Shown here piece after piece: positions 28,301 through 36,759 of a stretch of DNA of 64,000 nt. The stretch lies in assembly GCA_002337005.1 (NCBI GenBank), contig DDFD01000016.1:45252-109251 (forward strand), given 5' to 3'. Position 1 is the first letter of the stretch, and each line of letters starts with the position of its first letter. This DNA is from Flavobacteriales bacterium UBA1937 (GTDB taxonomy: Bacteria; Bacteroidota; Bacteroidia; Flavobacteriales; Weeksellaceae). A model generated the notes under the pieces. That model was not told the DNA's origin and did no database searches. It saw only the letters and a program-made list of their open reading frames with translations. The translations under genes and the position numbers were made by a program.

Positions 28301-28381
28301 ATTCCACCTTACTAGATTTACCTGAGACCATAAAAAAAATGGCCACAGCAATAACAGTAGTAGTAATTTTTTAGTTATCAT
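25358..28381 (-). CDS. T9SS-secreted surface protein with tandem Ig-like domain
   Basis: This 1007-residue protein has a signal peptide (LLLLLLLWPFFLWSQ), an N-terminal beta domain, a cadherin/Big_9-type domain (APVAVNDSF through TDTFTYKLTNAYG, about 195-284), a second beta domain, and from about residue 517 the module shared with the other two large proteins (NYWGAPVSGQ, GYAIRAANN, NPYPSNVD, GQGFIV, FWLQLTTP, IQGRKYPM). It ends in a standard type A sorting domain: VSVYDATGKLV, LSAGVYIINAET and KKVLKK. It should cross the outer membrane by T9SS and be anchored or released. Head domains suggest binding rather than catalysis; ligand unknown. It has its own promoter candidate and terminator. Confidence 0.9.
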   Translation of the reverse strand: MITKKLLLLLLLWPFFLWSQVNLVRWNEANYVPNVTNTSALNQHSISVNPSSASISSQNWGETFFMISGMQYSASLNSSNYVQLMVSPKSKYKIEADKLNFQYRSQGNTVKFQVRASKSSAFTNYFVIADETIATTNWNTFEQSLTDTGVIKPGEVLYIRIYIYGNNDNFHIKYTDGSNVSNGAGPTVTGTYTNINSTAPVAVNDSFTTTVNNSIALDVLNNDSYPSLTSIALSANPTHGTATINGTSSITYAPELDFAGTDTFTYKLTNAYGVSADATVTVLVSADASKVLVRWEGVANNTSLTPTYYDSGVTSNNFSSSSNTILLGGYSSFYSGDWGGTGNSLNSSYYLQYDLKANVGNQVVLNKFNITPWVFSGSPQNYQVFYSKTGNFTGEQIALKNTANSTVGTIGSSQAVQSWVFPSNFILYPSEKITIRVYPYNPTNIYWSYFYLGYDNKGTSFEGLVQNVTKCANTVTWNGAWSPSAPTANSAVIIDADYSGNSFNACSVTVNSGKKIIINSNKSVNINYNLINNGIIQVESDGNLVQLNNATNSGANIGTVLVRRNTSLKKNDYNYWGAPVSGQNLKSFSPNTLNNRFYTYNEANDMFVAVDPSVNSFMPGVGYAIRAANNLTNTATTVVGEYTGIPNNGDVTVQVKKTTNGFNMIANPYPSNVDIEKFFTANSATLNKIAYFWTNLNPNPAMQGSNYPNGSAVNNYAIYNGSGGVPATGPASKTSATPTQYLKVGQGFIVQSKVAGTSNVVFKNSMRSGSTNSVFFNRSSSTKAANETTDRFWLQLTTPLDVANKILVAYKQEATDDFEIDYDAPLMVVGSDSFYSLLGNEKLAIQGRKYPMVKDDVIPLGASFHTDGNYTISLSEREGIFENTQSVYLRDNLTGVVTNLSENDYTFTAKQGVSDSRFEIVYTNGTLTTDSNTKKDAVVYQSGGYFVLQSPSIVKKVSVYDATGKLVFQKNESVKTVQMDAQNLSAGVYIINAETQNGTISKKVLKK

Positions 28382-28482
28382 TATTTTTGTGTTTTACGAA
28401 TATTAATCCTTTGTGTGAAAATTAATATTCAAATTTCAGAAGATATTTTTAATACCTTCTTATAGTGTTATCATATTGATTG

Positions 28483-28490
28483 CAAAGGTA
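28483..28490 (-). promoter_or_regulatory. Candidate -7 box TACCTTTG for the 1007-residue T9SS protein gene
   Basis: The minus strand reads TACCTTTGC, a strong TAnnTTTG match, 101 bases before the start, implying a leader of about 95 bases. A TTG occurs further upstream but at about 30 bases, longer than usual spacing. Confidence 0.5.
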
Positions 28491-28592
28491 ATAAAAAAAA
28501 CATTATGTTAAATTAAAAATCAATTTATATTATCAATAATAATTTTTTATTAAATTATTATCAAAAATAAAGCCAAAAAAATTGCATAAAAA

Positions 28593-28615
28593 AAAGCAGA
28601 GTCTAGCTCTGCTTT
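28593..28615 (-). terminator. Intrinsic terminator after the 1368-residue T9SS protein gene
   Basis: Arms AAAGCAGAG and CTCTGCTTT (9 bp) with a 5-base loop lie 28 bases after the stop. On the minus strand they run into T residues (TTTTT at the arm and beyond, then ATGCAATTTTTT). This is a compact GC-containing stem with a U tract. Confidence 0.8.
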
Positions 28616-28643
28616 ATAAATTAAACATTAAAATAATTTTCTG

Positions 28644-31600
28644 TTATTTTTTTGTAATTTTTTTAATAACATTTCCTTTATTAGTTTCAATATTTAAAAC
28701 GTAAATACCTGATAAAAACTTAGAAGAATGCACCTCAAACACCTTTTTACCCGGCATCGCTTGAAAGGATAATTTACCCGAAGCATCATATATCTTTAAT
28801 GAAGATATCTCGTCTGGAGAATCAATGATGATATACTCTAAAGACTGATAAACTTTTATTAATTTATTCAAATCATCAGATGTATTTAAAGTCCCTAGAT
28901 TAGAATATTGAATTACAAATCGATCAGCAAAATCACCTGCCTTTGAAGAAAATACATATTTTTCATTAGAAATATCTGTGGTTACTCCTAAATATTTATC
29001 ATACAAAAATATAGATTGCTGAGATTCAAACACCCCTTCCTTAGCACCAACAGAAATTTCGTATTGACCGTCAAGACCTAATCTGGCTCCTAAACTTATC
29101 TCATCTGATGGATTAAAAGGATAACCTCTTCCTTGTATTGCTAATTTTTTATTATCTAAACTAGAATAGAAACTATCACCACCATATACTAGAAGCTCTG
29201 CATCATAATCTTCCTCATAATTATTAGTACTTCCTTGTGGATAACCAATTAAAATAGGACTTACAAAATCTAAAGGTGTTTTAAGAGAAATCCAAAATCT
29301 GTCTTTTTCCACATTGGTTCTTTGGTTATTATTACTCATTCTATTAAAGAATACAGATGTAGAATTATTATTTCTGATACCGTTATTGTTTTCTAAGCTT
29401 AGATTATAACTTCCCGTATTTCTAACTTTCACTATAAAACCTTGCCCCACTTTTATAAATTGATTTGGAGTAGTGCAAGTTGAGCAATTGCTAGGAAAAC
29501 CAATAGGATCATTATTACCAGTTCCAGAAGCATAAGGAGCAGACACACCACCAGTTCCGTTTAAGATGGCATAATTATTTGTAATTTGAGTACCGTCTGG
29601 TAAGTTACTTGGATAATTAGCACCTTGCATTTTAGGATTGTAATTAGTATTTGTCCAAAAATAAGCAGTGTTATAAATAATACTGCTATTCGTTCCATAA
29701 TTATAAATAGCATAAAAATCTATATTAGAAGGATATGGATTAGAAATCAAATTATATCCTTGTCCTGCAGCAGATTTTACCACCGGAATACTAGCCAAGC
29801 CATTATTAGGAATCCCTATAAAACTATGAGGAATAACAGATGAAGAATTGGCAAGAATATTAGAAGCCCTGATAGCATATCCAATGCCCGCTGTAAAAGG
29901 TGTAGTAGAAGGATTAGATACAGCATAGAAGAAATCATTTGTTTCATTGTAGGTCATAAACCTATTATTCAACGTATTAGGCGAAAAAGATTTAAGCATT
30001 TGCCCAGAAACAGGTGCTCCCCAATAAGTATAATCTAATCTTTTCAAATTGGCATTTCTATTAACAGTAATATCACCAATATTTACAGAAGAATTATTGA
30101 TTTGTAAAAGATTAGCATCATTTTCTACCAATACATCACTTGCCGCAGCTTCATTTTTCAAATAGTTTTGAATAGTAAGACTAGACTTAGCATTAATGGT
30201 AAGCTTACCACCAGATTTTACGATAACACTTCTTGCTAAACCATGAGTTCCCGTGGTTAAAGATGGTAATTCTACTGGAGTTCTCACAATAACACATTTT
30301 GCAATTGTAGGTACTGCAGATGGTTTCCATTGAGCACCAAGATTCCAGTCTATAATACCTGGCTCTTTCCAGGTTTTGGTATCATTATCTACAGTAAAAG
30401 AACCTATAGCAGGACACCCATTACTGAAGGTAGCACTAGCACCCAAAGCCCAATTTATATCTTCTAATTCTATAGCAGTTGGTTTCACACAAACAGTAGA
30501 TCTTAAATTGCTTCCTAATGGCGTATTACAATCTGTATCATATAAAGTTGTGCTTCCACTAGACCAAGAAAATGGCGTAGTGATTGTTTTGAAACCGTAG
30601 ATTCTAACATTGTCAACAGTTGTAATCCCTTCTATGAAACCACTCCCACCACCACTAAAAGACCCTGCATAAGAATAAACCGAAAATCTTAATTTGAAAT
30701 TGGTTGAAGTAAAGTTAGTTCCTGGAATATTGTAAGAAAATTTTTCCCATTTTAATGGATTTCCTCTTGTACCTATGAATTGGTCTAAGGTATTCCAATT
30801 TGTTCCTCCGTTTAATGAATACTCAATAAGCGTATATCCTTCTGTAAAATTACTTGCAATGGTAAAATTATACAAATCAAAATCAACCTTTAAATTTAAA
30901 AATCCACTTACATCAAGATTATTAGATGTTAATCTATTTAAAATTGATTGCGCAGAACTACCTCTACTGATATCTGTATTAATCATTGCAAAACCTTCGC
31001 CAAAATACCCCGAAGACATTGCAGGGGATAACCCTTCATAACCCTCTGCTATTTGTGGTATATAGGGACTGTTTCTTCTTTGCCAAAACCCAATCGAATT
31101 GGTATACGCGCCATTTACTTCGTTGGTAAAAACACCCAAACCAGAGTCAAATTTTTCAAAAATTACATCTTGATATTTATCTCCAGAAGCCGTTACAAGC
31201 AAAGTAGGATCGTCTTCGCCACAAATAGAAGGTTTATTAGTACTAAATGCTACCGTTGGATTTGGATCTACTCTAGCCTCTACAGGATATCTAAAAGCTG
31301 TTTCGCATCCTGTAGAGCTTACAGCTGTAACATAATAAGTAGTAGTGGAAGAAATAGAAGGTGTATTATAAATATTGCCAGAACCTAGCAGTGCACCACC
31401 GTAGATACTGTCATACCAATTGTATGAAACGGCACTTGCATTACCAGTTGCAGAAAGTCTTACTGAGCCAGCACCACACCTTTCTCCATCAAAAGGGTTA
31501 ACATTATTAACGTTCAAAACTTTAGCGGGACAATCTGTAACAACTTTAAATATATAATCCTCCATTTCACCATAGCCCGAAGTTGTAGAACAAGAAGTAA

Positions 31601-32750
31601 AATCATCATCACGAACAGAAAAAGTACCAATTCTTAAGGTATAATTTCCCTCGGCTTGACCAACTGGAATAATAAATCCAAAGGTAACAGATGGAGTGGT
31701 AAAAGAAATCATGTTATACACTTCTTCTCCCGCATCGTTAAAATCTCCATCTTTATTCCAATCTACCCAAGCTTTCCAAGTACCATTCTGCCTAGGAACT
31801 CTGCTAGAACCACTAGATGCTAAAATATTAATCGCAGTACCTTGAGGCTGTTCTGCAATTGGCGTAAAAGAGGTGAAATTTTGATAACCAGAAGCCCATG
31901 TAGAAGTATTGGGAACTGTATTATTAAGTACACCAACAAATTGAAAGCTATTGATATACAATCTTGGTTTGTCTGTATTGGTAAAGTTTGGTGTACAATA
32001 AGGAGTCCATACAAATGTCGTACCAGAAGCAGGAAGTGCACTTGTTCTTGTTCTTACAATACTATTGTTTGCTCCGCCAGCATTAGTATTATTAAGCCAA
32101 GCTACATTAGAGCCTAAACTTCTATTATTAAAATCTGTATTACTGGCACCTCTTAAACCAACTTGCGCATTTAAAATAGTAGAAGAAGTAGTGGTACAAG
32201 TACCATACACAAAACTAATTTTGTTAGAGCTTTCTTGCAATCTAATTTGAAAATTCCAATTCCCATCTTGATTTTTCCGTAAAACGTTTTTCCACTGCAC
32301 CACAAATGTTCTATTAGGAGCGGTACCAATGGTAGCATAGCTAATTTCTCTACCAGCATTCAAAAGCGATAATGTGCCAGAAAATAAATCCATACCTAAT
32401 GCACTTATTGCATTAGAGTAACCAGCGTTTGAAGAAATAGGCGTAATATTATTTGTAGCAGGAGCTGTAGCTCCAAAAGTGATATAACCATTGTAATTAA
32501 CCCTACAAGAAGTATAATCTGCACCATTCATCTGAAATGCAAATGGAATGGTAATCGCACCTGAAACCCCATCATCCCAAGACGCCAAAGTAGTAGATTG
32601 AGCGATTAAAGTAGGAGAAGTAAGCTCAGTGTATGCACCAGAATTTTCAGAGAAAGTATAATTAGACATTTGAGCAGCAACACCAACTACCTTAAATATC
32701 AATACTAAGGATAGTACTCTATAGAGAAACAAGAGTATTTTTTCTTTCAT
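28644..32750 (-). CDS. T9SS-secreted surface protein with GEVED and Ig-like domains
   Basis: This 1368-residue protein has a signal peptide ending VVGVAAQ, an N-terminal beta domain (NYNGYITFG, about 35-240), a GEVED-type domain with WKAWVDWNKDGDFNDAGEEVYN and SGYGEMEDYIFKV (about 250-400), an Ig-like domain with Cys-Gly-rich NWYDSIYGG and TTTYYVTAVSSTGC (about 403-493), another beta domain with paired-strand motifs, and from about 857 the common C-terminal module. The type A sorting domain is complete: KIYDASGKL, FLSGIYVLNIET, KKITKK. It is probably a cell-surface or released adhesin-like protein; the GEVED domain is common in such cargo. It is transcribed divergently from the M28 peptidase. 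Confidence 0.9.
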   Translation of the reverse strand: MKEKILLFLYRVLSLVLIFKVVGVAAQMSNYTFSENSGAYTELTSPTLIAQSTTLASWDDGVSGAITIPFAFQMNGADYTSCRVNYNGYITFGATAPATNNITPISSNAGYSNAISALGMDLFSGTLSLLNAGREISYATIGTAPNRTFVVQWKNVLRKNQDGNWNFQIRLQESSNKISFVYGTCTTTSSTILNAQVGLRGASNTDFNNRSLGSNVAWLNNTNAGGANNSIVRTRTSALPASGTTFVWTPYCTPNFTNTDKPRLYINSFQFVGVLNNTVPNTSTWASGYQNFTSFTPIAEQPQGTAINILASSGSSRVPRQNGTWKAWVDWNKDGDFNDAGEEVYNMISFTTPSVTFGFIIPVGQAEGNYTLRIGTFSVRDDDFTSCSTTSGYGEMEDYIFKVVTDCPAKVLNVNNVNPFDGERCGAGSVRLSATGNASAVSYNWYDSIYGGALLGSGNIYNTPSISSTTTYYVTAVSSTGCETAFRYPVEARVDPNPTVAFSTNKPSICGEDDPTLLVTASGDKYQDVIFEKFDSGLGVFTNEVNGAYTNSIGFWQRRNSPYIPQIAEGYEGLSPAMSSGYFGEGFAMINTDISRGSSAQSILNRLTSNNLDVSGFLNLKVDFDLYNFTIASNFTEGYTLIEYSLNGGTNWNTLDQFIGTRGNPLKWEKFSYNIPGTNFTSTNFKLRFSVYSYAGSFSGGGSGFIEGITTVDNVRIYGFKTITTPFSWSSGSTTLYDTDCNTPLGSNLRSTVCVKPTAIELEDINWALGASATFSNGCPAIGSFTVDNDTKTWKEPGIIDWNLGAQWKPSAVPTIAKCVIVRTPVELPSLTTGTHGLARSVIVKSGGKLTINAKSSLTIQNYLKNEAAASDVLVENDANLLQINNSSVNIGDITVNRNANLKRLDYTYWGAPVSGQMLKSFSPNTLNNRFMTYNETNDFFYAVSNPSTTPFTAGIGYAIRASNILANSSSVIPHSFIGIPNNGLASIPVVKSAAGQGYNLISNPYPSNIDFYAIYNYGTNSSIIYNTAYFWTNTNYNPKMQGANYPSNLPDGTQITNNYAILNGTGGVSAPYASGTGNNDPIGFPSNCSTCTTPNQFIKVGQGFIVKVRNTGSYNLSLENNNGIRNNNSTSVFFNRMSNNNQRTNVEKDRFWISLKTPLDFVSPILIGYPQGSTNNYEEDYDAELLVYGGDSFYSSLDNKKLAIQGRGYPFNPSDEISLGARLGLDGQYEISVGAKEGVFESQQSIFLYDKYLGVTTDISNEKYVFSSKAGDFADRFVIQYSNLGTLNTSDDLNKLIKVYQSLEYIIIDSPDEISSLKIYDASGKLSFQAMPGKKVFEVHSSKFLSGIYVLNIETNKGNVIKKITKK

Positions 32751-32778
32751 GTTTAGACTTTTATTAGTTTATTCAACA

Positions 32779-32786
32779 CAAATATA
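32779..32786 (-). promoter_or_regulatory. Candidate -7 box TATATTTG for the 1368-residue T9SS protein gene
   Basis: The minus strand reads TATATTTG 28 bases before the start, matching TAnnTTTG. The nearest TTG upstream is only 12 bases away, closer than the usual -33 spacing. Confidence 0.4.
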
Positions 32787-33127
32787 AACTTATTTTTTCA
32801 ATAAATTATCATATTTATAACAATATTATTATATAATTAAAAATAAAAAAATAATTCCAAAACAAATTAATTTAACTTAAAAACCAATTAAAAAAAGACT
32901 TTTAAAGAAAAAACAACAATAAAACTACATAAAAAAGTAAAATAAAATTACTGACATAATTCAAATATATGTAAAAAATCATCACAATATATTTTGTCTT
33001 TAAGAAATTTTAATAATTAAATTCATTATTTTAACACAATTAATTGATTTTTAAAAACAAATCACTTATAACTCATTATAATTTCAATTATTTTTAAAAA
33101 TATTAGTATATATTTATATAAAATCAT

Positions 33128-33135
33128 TAAATTTG
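33128..33135 (+). promoter_or_regulatory. Candidate -7 box TAAATTTG for the M28 peptidase gene
   Basis: TAAATTTG ends 23 bases before the ATG, a normal distance for flavobacterial genes. The start is preceded by AAAAAAAGACTAAAAA, an A-rich leader without a clear Shine-Dalgarno sequence. Confidence 0.45.
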
Positions 33136-33158
33136 TGAAACTAAAAAAAGACTAAAAA

Positions 33159-34400
33159 ATGAAAAAACTACTACTCTCTTTTTCTTTACTATTCGCTTCT
33201 TTTTGTTTTTCACAAGCAAATGCAACTTACCAAACCAGAGCTAATTTGGTAACCGAAACCAACATCACTCAACATGTCACTGATTTAGTTGCAATTGGCA
33301 TCAGACATGGTGATGCTACCAACCTTACAAGAAATAGAGCTGCTAGAGATCTTATCATCCAGAAGTACAAAGACTTTGGCTATATAGACAATGATGCACA
33401 ACCTGCAATTGATGAAATATCTACTCAGACATTTACCGCCAACTCTCAATCTTTACAAAACATCATTGTTACTAAAAAAGGAACTACTTATCCTAATGAA
33501 TATGTAATTGTTTGTGGTCACTTTGATAGTGTAGCTGCGGGTGTTGGGGCTAATGATAATGGTAGTGGTGTAGCCACAATACTAGAGTTAGCCAGAATCC
33601 TAAAGAATGTACCAACAGAATATTCTATAAAATTTATTAATTTTAATGCTGAAGAAGACGGTTTACTAGGTAGCAAAGCATATGTTACCAATGTTGTAAA
33701 CTCTACAACTCCTAAAATGAAAATACGTTTAGTATTAAATATTGATATGATAGGGGGTATTGCTAGTCAAAATAACAATACTGTATTCTGTGAAGCTGAT
33801 AATTATAACGGGACTACTACAGGAACAAAAACCACTAATGATGCAGCAAGCCTTACATTTACCAACCAACTGAAAACTTATATTGATAATTATTCTGGTG
33901 GACTTACTGGTATGATGAGCAATGCTTATTCCTCCGATTATATGCCTTTTGAAAACAATAGCGAAATTATTACTGGCTTATATGAAAGACCAACTAACAA
34001 AACTAGTGGTGCGGTTGTAGACCCTAATCCTTATTATCATAAAAGTACAGATATAATTACTAATATGTCTCTACCCTATGTTACAAAAATTGCCAAAGGT
34101 GTAGTAGGAGCTGTACAACATTTTGCGGTAGCTAGCACTTCCACTACCCTAGCTGTCTCTGATATAGATAAAACAAAAGATTTCGAATTCTTCCCTAATC
34201 CAGCAAAAGAAACATTAAATATTAGCTTAGATCCTTCAATCACAGATTTTAGTTTTGAAATTTCTGACCTTAATGGAAGAAAGATACTAACTACAAAAAA
34301 TCAAAAACAAATCAATACAAGTCAATTGAAACCAGGTATTTACATTGGAACACTAGAAACTGAAAAAGCAACAGTAAACAAGAAATTTATCATTCAGTAA
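33159..34400 (+). CDS. Secreted M28-family zinc aminopeptidase with T9SS sorting domain
   Basis: This 413-residue protein has a signal peptide (SLLFASFCFSQ) and an M28 catalytic domain with the two-zinc ligand set visible: GHFDS (His about 121), NDNGSG (Asp about 133), AEEDG (general base Glu and ligand Glu about 165-166), NIDMIG (Asp about 195) and YHKSTD (His about 294). A type A sorting domain follows (FFPNPAKE, FEISDLNGRK, LKPGIYIGTLET, KKFIIQ). It should be exported by T9SS and release N-terminal residues from peptides outside the cell. It is the only complete plus-strand gene in the window, with its own promoter candidate, and shares a bidirectional terminator with the converging glycosyltransferase gene. 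Confidence 0.94.
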   Translation: MKKLLLSFSLLFASFCFSQANATYQTRANLVTETNITQHVTDLVAIGIRHGDATNLTRNRAARDLIIQKYKDFGYIDNDAQPAIDEISTQTFTANSQSLQNIIVTKKGTTYPNEYVIVCGHFDSVAAGVGANDNGSGVATILELARILKNVPTEYSIKFINFNAEEDGLLGSKAYVTNVVNSTTPKMKIRLVLNIDMIGGIASQNNNTVFCEADNYNGTTTGTKTTNDAASLTFTNQLKTYIDNYSGGLTGMMSNAYSSDYMPFENNSEIITGLYERPTNKTSGAVVDPNPYYHKSTDIITNMSLPYVTKIAKGVVGAVQHFAVASTSTTLAVSDIDKTKDFEFFPNPAKETLNISLDPSITDFSFEISDLNGRKILTTKNQKQINTSQLKPGIYIGTLETEKATVNKKFIIQ

Positions 34401-34420
34401 TTATGTTCACTATATAAAGA

Positions 34421-34452
34421 AAAAACCAAAGTAAATATTTACTTTGGTTTTT
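34421..34452. terminator. Bidirectional terminator between the M28 peptidase and the converging GT4 gene
   Basis: A perfect 32-base inverted repeat (16-base arms AAAAACCAAAGTAAAT and its complement) ends in A and T runs on the two sides, so it can terminate transcription from both directions. The GT4 stop codon (34439-34441) lies inside the right arm. Confidence 0.85.
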
Positions 34453-35605
34453 TTTGTTTTAATAAATGACGATATTCTTTCTCTATCTCCCGCCATACTA
34501 TATTCTTATCAAAATATTGAGATATAATTTGTCTGGTATTCTGCTTCAGGTTTTTTCTCAGCTCAGGCACTTGTATCAGAGCATGCATAGCACCTTCTAG
34601 TAATTTTCTATCTTTCTTAGGAACGATAATACCGTTTTTGTAATCTTTTATGATTTCGTTACATCCCGAAATATTGGTCACAATACTTGGCAACTCCATA
34701 GCTCCTGCTTGTATAACAGCATTAGGAAAACCCTCTCTATAACTTGGCAACACAAAGACATCACTTATTGCATAAAAAGGTCTTACCTCTTGCTGGTATC
34801 CTATTTCCAAAATATTGGAGTTGTTTTCTATAATAGAAAACATTTTTCTCTTTTTCGTACTTTTTTCATTTTCTCTAGGCCCTACTAAGATTAATTTAAT
34901 GTTAGGTGTTTTTTTTGAGAGGTGATTAAAAGCACTAACTAATTCTCTCAATCCTTTGTCTATTACCAACCTTCCTACAAATAAAAAAACAAAATCTTCA
35001 TCGTCTATTCCATATTTTTTTCTTGTAAGCTTTTTAAATTCATCTGTAAAATGTGACGGATTATATTCTTCTAAATCTATTCCGTTTATATTTCCGTGCG
35101 CAATTACTTTTAATGGTTTTTTAGTAATTTTATGTTTTATAAGATCCTGCTTCACTCCGTTTCCTTCCGGATATACATTTGTAGCGCATCTACATAGCAG
35201 TTTATCCATTATAATTAAGGTATGTTTCATATAACCTTCTCTGTGCGGAAAAATAAGTCCTGTAAAAGTGTGCATCCTGATAGGAACTCCTGCCAACAAT
35301 CCTGCCAACATAGAAAGAAGTCCCGCTTTTGGAGTAATGGAATGTATGATGTCTGGCTTTTCTTTTTTGAAATATTGATACAAGTGCCAAAGTGAGGCAA
35401 GGTCTTGTTTCAAAGAAATGTGTCTGTGCATTTCAATAGGATGAATTTTCACCCCTTCTCTTTCTTTTACTAATTCTAGATCAGCTCCTTCGCCAGAAAT
35501 AGCGGTTACATCAAAATCTTGGTTCAAGAAATTCAACTGACCTTTTAATAAAAGATTAAGAGACATAGGAACAGTAGAAATTCTAAAAAGTTTTGGCTTC
35601 ACCAT
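34439..35605 (-). CDS. GT4-like glycosyltransferase, last gene of the larger polysaccharide locus
   Basis: This 388-residue GT-B enzyme begins PKLFRISTVPMSLNLLLKGQL, a start I associate with a GT4 group that in Bacteroidota is often beside a PglC-type transferase (from memory). IIHSITPKAGLLSMLAG and RMHTFTG lie in the N-terminal domain. The C-terminal domain has LFVGRLVIDKGLRELV and VLPSYREGFPNAVIQAGAMELP. In the E-x7-E motif the second Glu is Gln, a conservative change. Here it is separated from the pglC-like gene by the whole T9SS block and recX. It could add the second sugar after the initiating one, but that is inference. The stop lies inside the shared terminator. Confidence 0.87.
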   Translation of the reverse strand: MVKPKLFRISTVPMSLNLLLKGQLNFLNQDFDVTAISGEGADLELVKEREGVKIHPIEMHRHISLKQDLASLWHLYQYFKKEKPDIIHSITPKAGLLSMLAGLLAGVPIRMHTFTGLIFPHREGYMKHTLIIMDKLLCRCATNVYPEGNGVKQDLIKHKITKKPLKVIAHGNINGIDLEEYNPSHFTDEFKKLTRKKYGIDDEDFVFLFVGRLVIDKGLRELVSAFNHLSKKTPNIKLILVGPRENEKSTKKRKMFSIIENNSNILEIGYQQEVRPFYAISDVFVLPSYREGFPNAVIQAGAMELPSIVTNISGCNEIIKDYKNGIIVPKKDRKLLEGAMHALIQVPELRKNLKQNTRQIISQYFDKNIVWREIEKEYRHLLKQKKPK

Positions 35606-35775
35606 ACTTATAATCCAAATAAAATTTTTAATAAATTCCTTTTCATCATTCTTCCTCTATTTTGTATGCTTTATACCTAATGATTATAAATTGGTTATTT
35701 GTTTTTTTAATAAGTTTAAAATGAAAAAATCTAAATTCGTCTTTTTCTAAAAACCAAAAGGCTGGTATTGATTTT

Positions 35776-36675
35776 TTAACGATGGTACAATCCACCCTGT
35801 TTTTTATTTTGATATAAAGTGTAAAGATATAAAACAAAACCAAAAGGAATAGCGAGAACCGTTAAAAATTTTCTGGGAGATTCTTCAATAAAATTTCTGT
35901 TCTTACTTTTGAAACTGTGCGAAACATAATGTACTATATCTAGCATTCTCTTTTTTCTGGATTTAGAAAGCAACATCCCTTGTTTTCTGATAAAAGCAAA
36001 ACCTTTGGGATTTTTATAATACTGTCTCCACATATTATTAGAAGAACCTTCTGATTGATAATCTACCAAACACACCACTTCATTTAAGGTTGCCAATTGG
36101 TAATCTTGGTCTGCCATCAGATATTTATACCCTAAACCTACATATTTCTCCCCTTCAAATAGAGGATATTCTGGATATTGGTTCATTACCTCGGTTCTGT
36201 AAATCAGTTTTTTATCACCAATTCCACCATTAAGATAAAAACCTTCTAAAGTTGTGCATTCTGTAGTAAACTGACTACCAATCAACTTGCCATTAAAATA
36301 AGCATCTAAAGCAATAATTCCGCTATATTTTTTTTGATATTCACCTAAAGAATTCCATTTTTCTAGAATTAATTCTACTGCATTTTTTGGTGCCAAATCA
36401 TCATCATCTATACAAGTGTTGAGTTCTGTTTTACAATTTTTATACGCGGTATTGTGCGCACCATGCATTCCTTGATTTTCCTGTTTGATATACTGAATTT
36501 CTACCTTATTCTCATCTAAAAAACCTTTCACCACCTCATCTGTATTATCGCTAGAACCGTCATTAATAATCATCCACACAAAATCCTGATTCGTTTGAGC
36601 AGCCAAAGAATCATACAACCTAGGAAGTAGCGAAGCCCTATTGAAAGTTGGAGTAAAAATAGTGAGGGTTTTCAT
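35776..36675 (-). CDS. GT2-family glycosyltransferase
   Basis: This 299-residue protein has a GT-A fold: TIFTPTFNRASLLPRLYDSL at the start, NDGSSDNTDEVV (about 40-51), and the metal-binding DDDD stretch in NTCIDDDDLAPKNAVE (about 90). It uses a nucleotide-sugar donor at the cytoplasmic face. The C-terminus is rich in Lys and hydrophobic residues and may attach to the membrane. There is an 84-base gap after the upstream membrane protein gene and a 170-base gap before the terminal GT4 gene, wider than between most genes of this locus. No promoter box was found. Confidence 0.87.
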   Translation of the reverse strand: MKTLTIFTPTFNRASLLPRLYDSLAAQTNQDFVWMIINDGSSDNTDEVVKGFLDENKVEIQYIKQENQGMHGAHNTAYKNCKTELNTCIDDDDLAPKNAVELILEKWNSLGEYQKKYSGIIALDAYFNGKLIGSQFTTECTTLEGFYLNGGIGDKKLIYRTEVMNQYPEYPLFEGEKYVGLGYKYLMADQDYQLATLNEVVCLVDYQSEGSSNNMWRQYYKNPKGFAFIRKQGMLLSKSRKKRMLDIVHYVSHSFKSKNRNFIEESPRKFLTVLAIPFGFVLYLYTLYQNKKQGGLYHR

Positions 36676-36759
36676 GATGATGATTGATTGATGATAGAAT
36701 TTTACATTAATAATTTGTTTTTCTTACTTTACACTTTGTACCAATTTTTATACTTTTTT

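Larger units (their letters stand above)
32751..33158. other. Divergent 408-base intergenic region, extremely AT-rich
   Basis: It separates the minus-strand 1368-residue protein gene from the plus-strand M28 peptidase gene. Candidate -7 boxes lie near each end (32779-32786 minus, 33128-33135 plus). The middle is long A and T runs with no ORF, RNA gene or clear repeat that I can see. Confidence 0.7.

Noticed and set aside
35646..35843. A 65-codon minus-strand frame overlapping the end of the GT2 gene at 35776
   Set aside because: It uses a shifted frame of the GT2 end, is Lys/Ile/Phe-rich as expected from AT-rich DNA, and has no ribosome binding site or recognisable domain.
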